Under the pieces are notes generated by a model that did no database searches, was not told where the DNA came from, and was given only the letters and a program-made list of their open reading frames with translations. Source: Acidobacteriaceae bacterium (GTDB lineage: Bacteria; Acidobacteriota; Vicinamibacteria; Vicinamibacterales; CAVVIG01). From it: DNA of 7,818 bases. Shown piece by piece: positions 5,820 to 7,818 of this stretch. The translations under genes and the position numbers were made by a program. Each line of letters starts with the position of its first letter. Position 1 is the first letter of the stretch. The stretch is from NCBI GenBank assembly GCA_031274845.1, contig JAISPN010000076.1, positions 1-7,818 of the forward strand. The letters run 5' to 3'.

Positions 5820-5844
5820 CGGTGGGTATTGTAATGTGAGGGGT
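5820..5844. promoter_or_regulatory. 25 bp divergent intergenic region with near-symmetric -10 box
   Basis: TATTGTAAT (5827-5835) reads as TACAAT on the reverse strand (5828-5833, five of six to consensus) and as TGTAAT (5830-5835) or TATTGT on the forward strand. Either -10 would start transcription only about 2-4 nt before the start codon of the gene it serves (5819 reverse, 5845 forward), giving leaderless or nearly leaderless mRNAs. The -35 regions would fall inside the opposite genes and are poor matches. Confidence 0.4.
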
Positions 5845-6573
5845 ATGACGAGAGAACTTCGCGGTCAGGTGGCGTTTGTCACTGGCGGTTCGCGCGGCAT
5901 CGGGTTGGCGATTGCTCGCGCGCTGGTGGCGGAAGGGGTACACGTCGGCATTACCGGGTTGAACGAGGAGCGCCTTGCGAGCGCCAGAGAGGCGCTGCAC
6001 GGCGCGGGGCCGGCGCAGGTCGAAACGTTCAACGCGGACGTGCGTCAATTCGATCAGGTCAAGCAGGCGCTCGGCGCGCTGACTGCCCGCTTCGGTGGCC
6101 TCGACATCATCGTCAACAACGCGGCGGTTGGAATTTTTTCCTCCGTCGCCGACATGACGCCGGAGCAGTGGAGCGAGGTCATCACGACGAATCTGACCGG
6201 CGCGTTTCACGTGACGCACGCCGCCCTGCCGCACCTGCGCGAACGTGGCGGCGGGTCGATTATCAACATCAGCAGTCTGGCCGGGACCAACGCGTTTACC
6301 GGCGGCGCGGCCTACTGCGCGTCGAAGGCTGGGTTGAACGCGTTCAGCGAAGTGTTGATGCAGGAAGTGCGCTACGACAACATCCGCGTCAGCTACGTCA
6401 TGCCCGGATCGGTCGCCACCGGTTTTGCGGGCGGCGACCCCGAGAAAGGGACCGACTGGAAGATTGCGCCTGAAGAGGTCGCCGACGTGGTGATGAACCT
6501 GCTGCATCACGATCCGCGCAGTTTGCCGAGCCGCGTGGAGCTGCGTCCGTCGAAGCCGTTACGGAAATCGTGA
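5845..6573 (+). CDS. short-chain dehydrogenase/reductase (SDR), classical type
   Basis: The 242-residue cytoplasmic oxidoreductase has all classical SDR motifs: cofactor-binding TGGSRGIG (13-20), NNAA (91-94), catalytic Asn116 in TNLTG, Ser144 in NISS and the Tyr157/Lys161 pair in YCASK. Arg17 in the glycine motif suggests a preference for NADP(H), as in family members with a basic residue there. It most resembles 3-oxoacyl-ACP-reductase-like or generic NADP-dependent SDRs; the substrate cannot be named. Start: ATG 5845, which gives the normal SDR beginning (short lead, then GQVAFVTGG). GTG 5836 is an in-frame alternative with GGTGGG upstream, while GAGGGG (5838-5843) is too close to 5845 for a classical site. 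The frame stays open to 5593, but that part overlaps the opposite gene and is not protein-like. The stop overlaps a possible start (GTGA, 6570-6573) of the next gene. Confidence 0.92.
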   Translation: MTRELRGQVAFVTGGSRGIGLAIARALVAEGVHVGITGLNEERLASAREALHGAGPAQVETFNADVRQFDQVKQALGALTARFGGLDIIVNNAAVGIFSSVADMTPEQWSEVITTNLTGAFHVTHAALPHLRERGGGSIINISSLAGTNAFTGGAAYCASKAGLNAFSEVLMQEVRYDNIRVSYVMPGSVATGFAGGDPEKGTDWKIAPEEVADVVMNLLHHDPRSLPSRVELRPSKPLRKS

Positions 6574-6578
6574 GCGCC

Positions 6579-6827
6579 ATGTCCGCGTTCGATAAATATC
6601 GAGACACGCTCGAACGTCACGAAACGATGATGGGGCCATCGCGCGGACGTCTGGCCGTCGCGCTCGATCTCGTCACCGATGCGCTCGCGCTTGTCGGTCA
6701 GCACGGCGTGTATTGCCACAGCGACCGCGTGCCCGGTCAGCCGAAGATGGACATCGCGCTCGTGATCGAGCAGTTGAACGACGCGAAAGAACTCATTCAG
6801 AGTTCGATGCTGGCAGCGCGGACGTAA
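6579..6827 (+). CDS. small protein of unknown function following the SDR gene
   Basis: I do not recognise a domain. The product has 82 residues from ATG 6579, or 85 if translation starts at GTG 6570, which overlaps the SDR stop as GTGA. It is charged and likely all-helical: FDKYRDTLERHE near the N-terminus, RLAVALDLVTDALALVG as a hydrophobic helix too charged at its ends to look like a membrane span, then MDIALVIEQLNDAKELIQSSML. No signal peptide is seen. There is one Cys in a YCHSD stretch. Codon usage and composition match the neighbours, and the frame is kept through the 35 bp overlap with the convergent transporter gene. Tight coupling to the SDR gene suggests co-expression. Whether it is a partner of the SDR is unknown. 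Confidence 0.65.
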   Translation: MSAFDKYRDTLERHETMMGPSRGRLAVALDLVTDALALVGQHGVYCHSDRVPGQPKMDIALVIEQLNDAKELIQSSMLAART

Positions 6828-7818
6828 GCAGCCACAGCACGCCGGGGACGGCAAAGAGCGCGCCGAGCGCAAACGACAGCTCGCGCGGCGCCCAGCCGGC
6901 GCGGTCGAGCGCGTACGCGGTGACGTAGCTTGCGGCCGACGACGTGATCGTGACGAGCGCCAGTTCGACGGCGAACACGCGGCCGCGGAAGCGATCCGGA
7001 ACATCCAGTTGCAACAACACCGTGCTGAACGTCCAGAGCATCGATCCGGCAAAGTGCGCGCCGAGCACCGCGAGCGCGGCGAGAGGCAGCGACCGCGCGC
7101 CCGCCAGCGCGAGATAACAGGCGCCGACCGCGAAGTACGCCGGACCGATCGATCGCCGAAGCGTCGTTTTGTCCTGACCGAGAAACCATCGCAACGCGAT
7201 CGGTCCAAGTCCCGAGCCGATGCCGCGCGCGCCGTAGAGCACGCCGATGCCGGCCGCCGTGCTGCCGGCGATTGGAAAAATGCGCTGACCGAAAATCGTC
7301 AGCAGCAGGAGCACGCCGCCGGCCAGACCCCAGCCTGCCTTCACGCACATCACCGCCGCGACATGGCGATGCGCGATCACGTAGCGCAAGCCGTCGCGCA
7401 GATCCGGGAGCCCGAGGAGGGACGCGAAATTTGTCCGCGTCGCTACTCGCGGAGGACGCGCATCAAAGCGAGTCAGACTGATGAACACCGCTGACACGAA
7501 AAAGGAGATCGCGTTCAGGACGAAGGCGGAGCTGCGCCCCGAGAGCGCCGTTGCGATGCCGCCAATCGCGGCGCCAAGCGCCAGCATTGCCGGCCACATC
7601 GCGCTCGACAGCGCGCTTGCTGTCAGCAGTTCGTCAGGCGAGGTGATGTTGGGAATGGTGGCGGTTCGCGCCGGTTCGAAAAACGCGGACGCCGACACGG
7701 TGAGCAGCGTCACCGCGTACGCAATCCACACCTCGTCAGGTCGTCGGACGAATAGCAGCCCGAGGATCAAGACGCCGCGCGTGAGATCGGCCGCAATCAT
7801 CAGCCGCCGCCGACCCCC
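6793..7818 (-). CDS. MFS transporter, N-terminus beyond window (partial)
   Basis: The visible 341 residues are the C-terminal part of a major facilitator superfamily permease, probably a drug or siderophore exporter of the MFS_3/EntS-like group. The first visible residues are GGRRRLMIAADLTRG, matching the motif-A loop between helices 2 and 3 (usual form D-R-x-x-R-R). So the first two helices are off the window and the Met at 7798-7800 is internal, not the start. About ten hydrophobic segments follow, for example GVLILGLLF, IAYAVTLLTVSASAFF, ALGAAIGGIATAL and LPLAALAVLGAHFAGSMLW. The PDRFRGRVFAVELALV loop near the last third is characteristic of this subgroup. It lies in the inner membrane. 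Its 3' end overlaps the convergent small gene by 35 bp. The substrate cannot be inferred. Confidence 0.9.
   Translation of the reverse strand, partial: GGRRRLMIAADLTRGVLILGLLFVRRPDEVWIAYAVTLLTVSASAFFEPARTATIPNITSPDELLTASALSSAMWPAMLALGAAIGGIATALSGRSSAFVLNAISFFVSAVFISLTRFDARPPRVATRTNFASLLGLPDLRDGLRYVIAHRHVAAVMCVKAGWGLAGGVLLLLTIFGQRIFPIAGSTAAGIGVLYGARGIGSGLGPIALRWFLGQDKTTLRRSIGPAYFAVGACYLALAGARSLPLAALAVLGAHFAGSMLWTFSTVLLQLDVPDRFRGRVFAVELALVTITSSAASYVTAYALDRAGWAPRELSFALGALFAVPGVLWLLTSALPASNSE

Noticed and set aside
5593..5844. 84-residue N-terminal extension of the SDR
   Set aside because: It overlaps the divergent MDH-like gene, and classical SDRs begin a few residues before the TGxxxGIG motif, as from ATG 5845.
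5476..6510. 344-residue reverse open frame across the MDH-like and SDR genes
   Set aside because: It spans two divergent real genes and their promoter region, and its translation is Arg/His-rich without recognisable motifs. The SDR and MDH-like assignments are much stronger.
7798..7800. ATG as the start of the MFS transporter
   Set aside because: The frame stays open to the window edge and encodes GGRRRL directly before it, which completes the conserved motif-A loop. The Met is internal and the gene is truncated by the window.

Overview
The window is a high-GC chromosomal stretch of a bacterium, with tightly packed genes on both strands and no mobile element, CRISPR array or RNA gene that I can recognise. 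The HU subtype, the style of the single-lipoyl-domain E2, the frequent use of weak or absent Shine-Dalgarno sites and the overall gene mix are most like Acidobacteriota (perhaps Vicinamibacteria). That placement is an inference from remembered family resemblance, not from a search.

Layout. (1) 1-450: a good sigma70-type promoter and an HU-family nucleoid protein gene, closed by a long two-part hairpin at 450-501. (2) 546-4195: a second promoter with nearly the same architecture, then a four-gene forward operon: a small one-helix membrane protein, dihydrolipoyl dehydrogenase (E3), a 2-oxo acid dehydrogenase acyltransferase (E2) and octanoyltransferase LipB. Gene spacings are -4, +22 and +4 bp. 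E2 carries the lipoyl-lysine, LipB starts making that lipoyl group and E3 re-oxidises it, so the operon pairs a lipoyl-dependent complex with its own cofactor supply. The E1 subunit and LipA are not in the window. (3) 4196-4949: a less GC-rich intergenic region with two small dyads and a possible ECF-type promoter, then an ECF sigma factor gene with no anti-sigma gene beside it. (4) 4977-5819 (reverse): a malate/lactate-dehydrogenase-fold protein that keeps the NAD-binding motif but lacks every catalytic and substrate-binding residue I could align. (5) 5845-6827 (forward): an SDR oxidoreductase overlapping or abutting an 85-residue (or 82-residue) protein of unknown function. The SDR diverges from the MDH-like gene across only 25 bp, which hold a near-symmetric -10-like box. 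(6) 6793-7818 (reverse): an MFS transporter whose N-terminus lies beyond the window edge and whose 3' end overlaps the small gene by 35 bp.

Most of the window is ordinary housekeeping content. I did not find a clear new multi-gene system. The best leads are the apparently non-catalytic MDH-like protein, the promoter module shared by HU and the lipoyl operon, the small membrane protein translationally coupled to E3, and the ECF sigma factor without a neighbouring anti-sigma gene.
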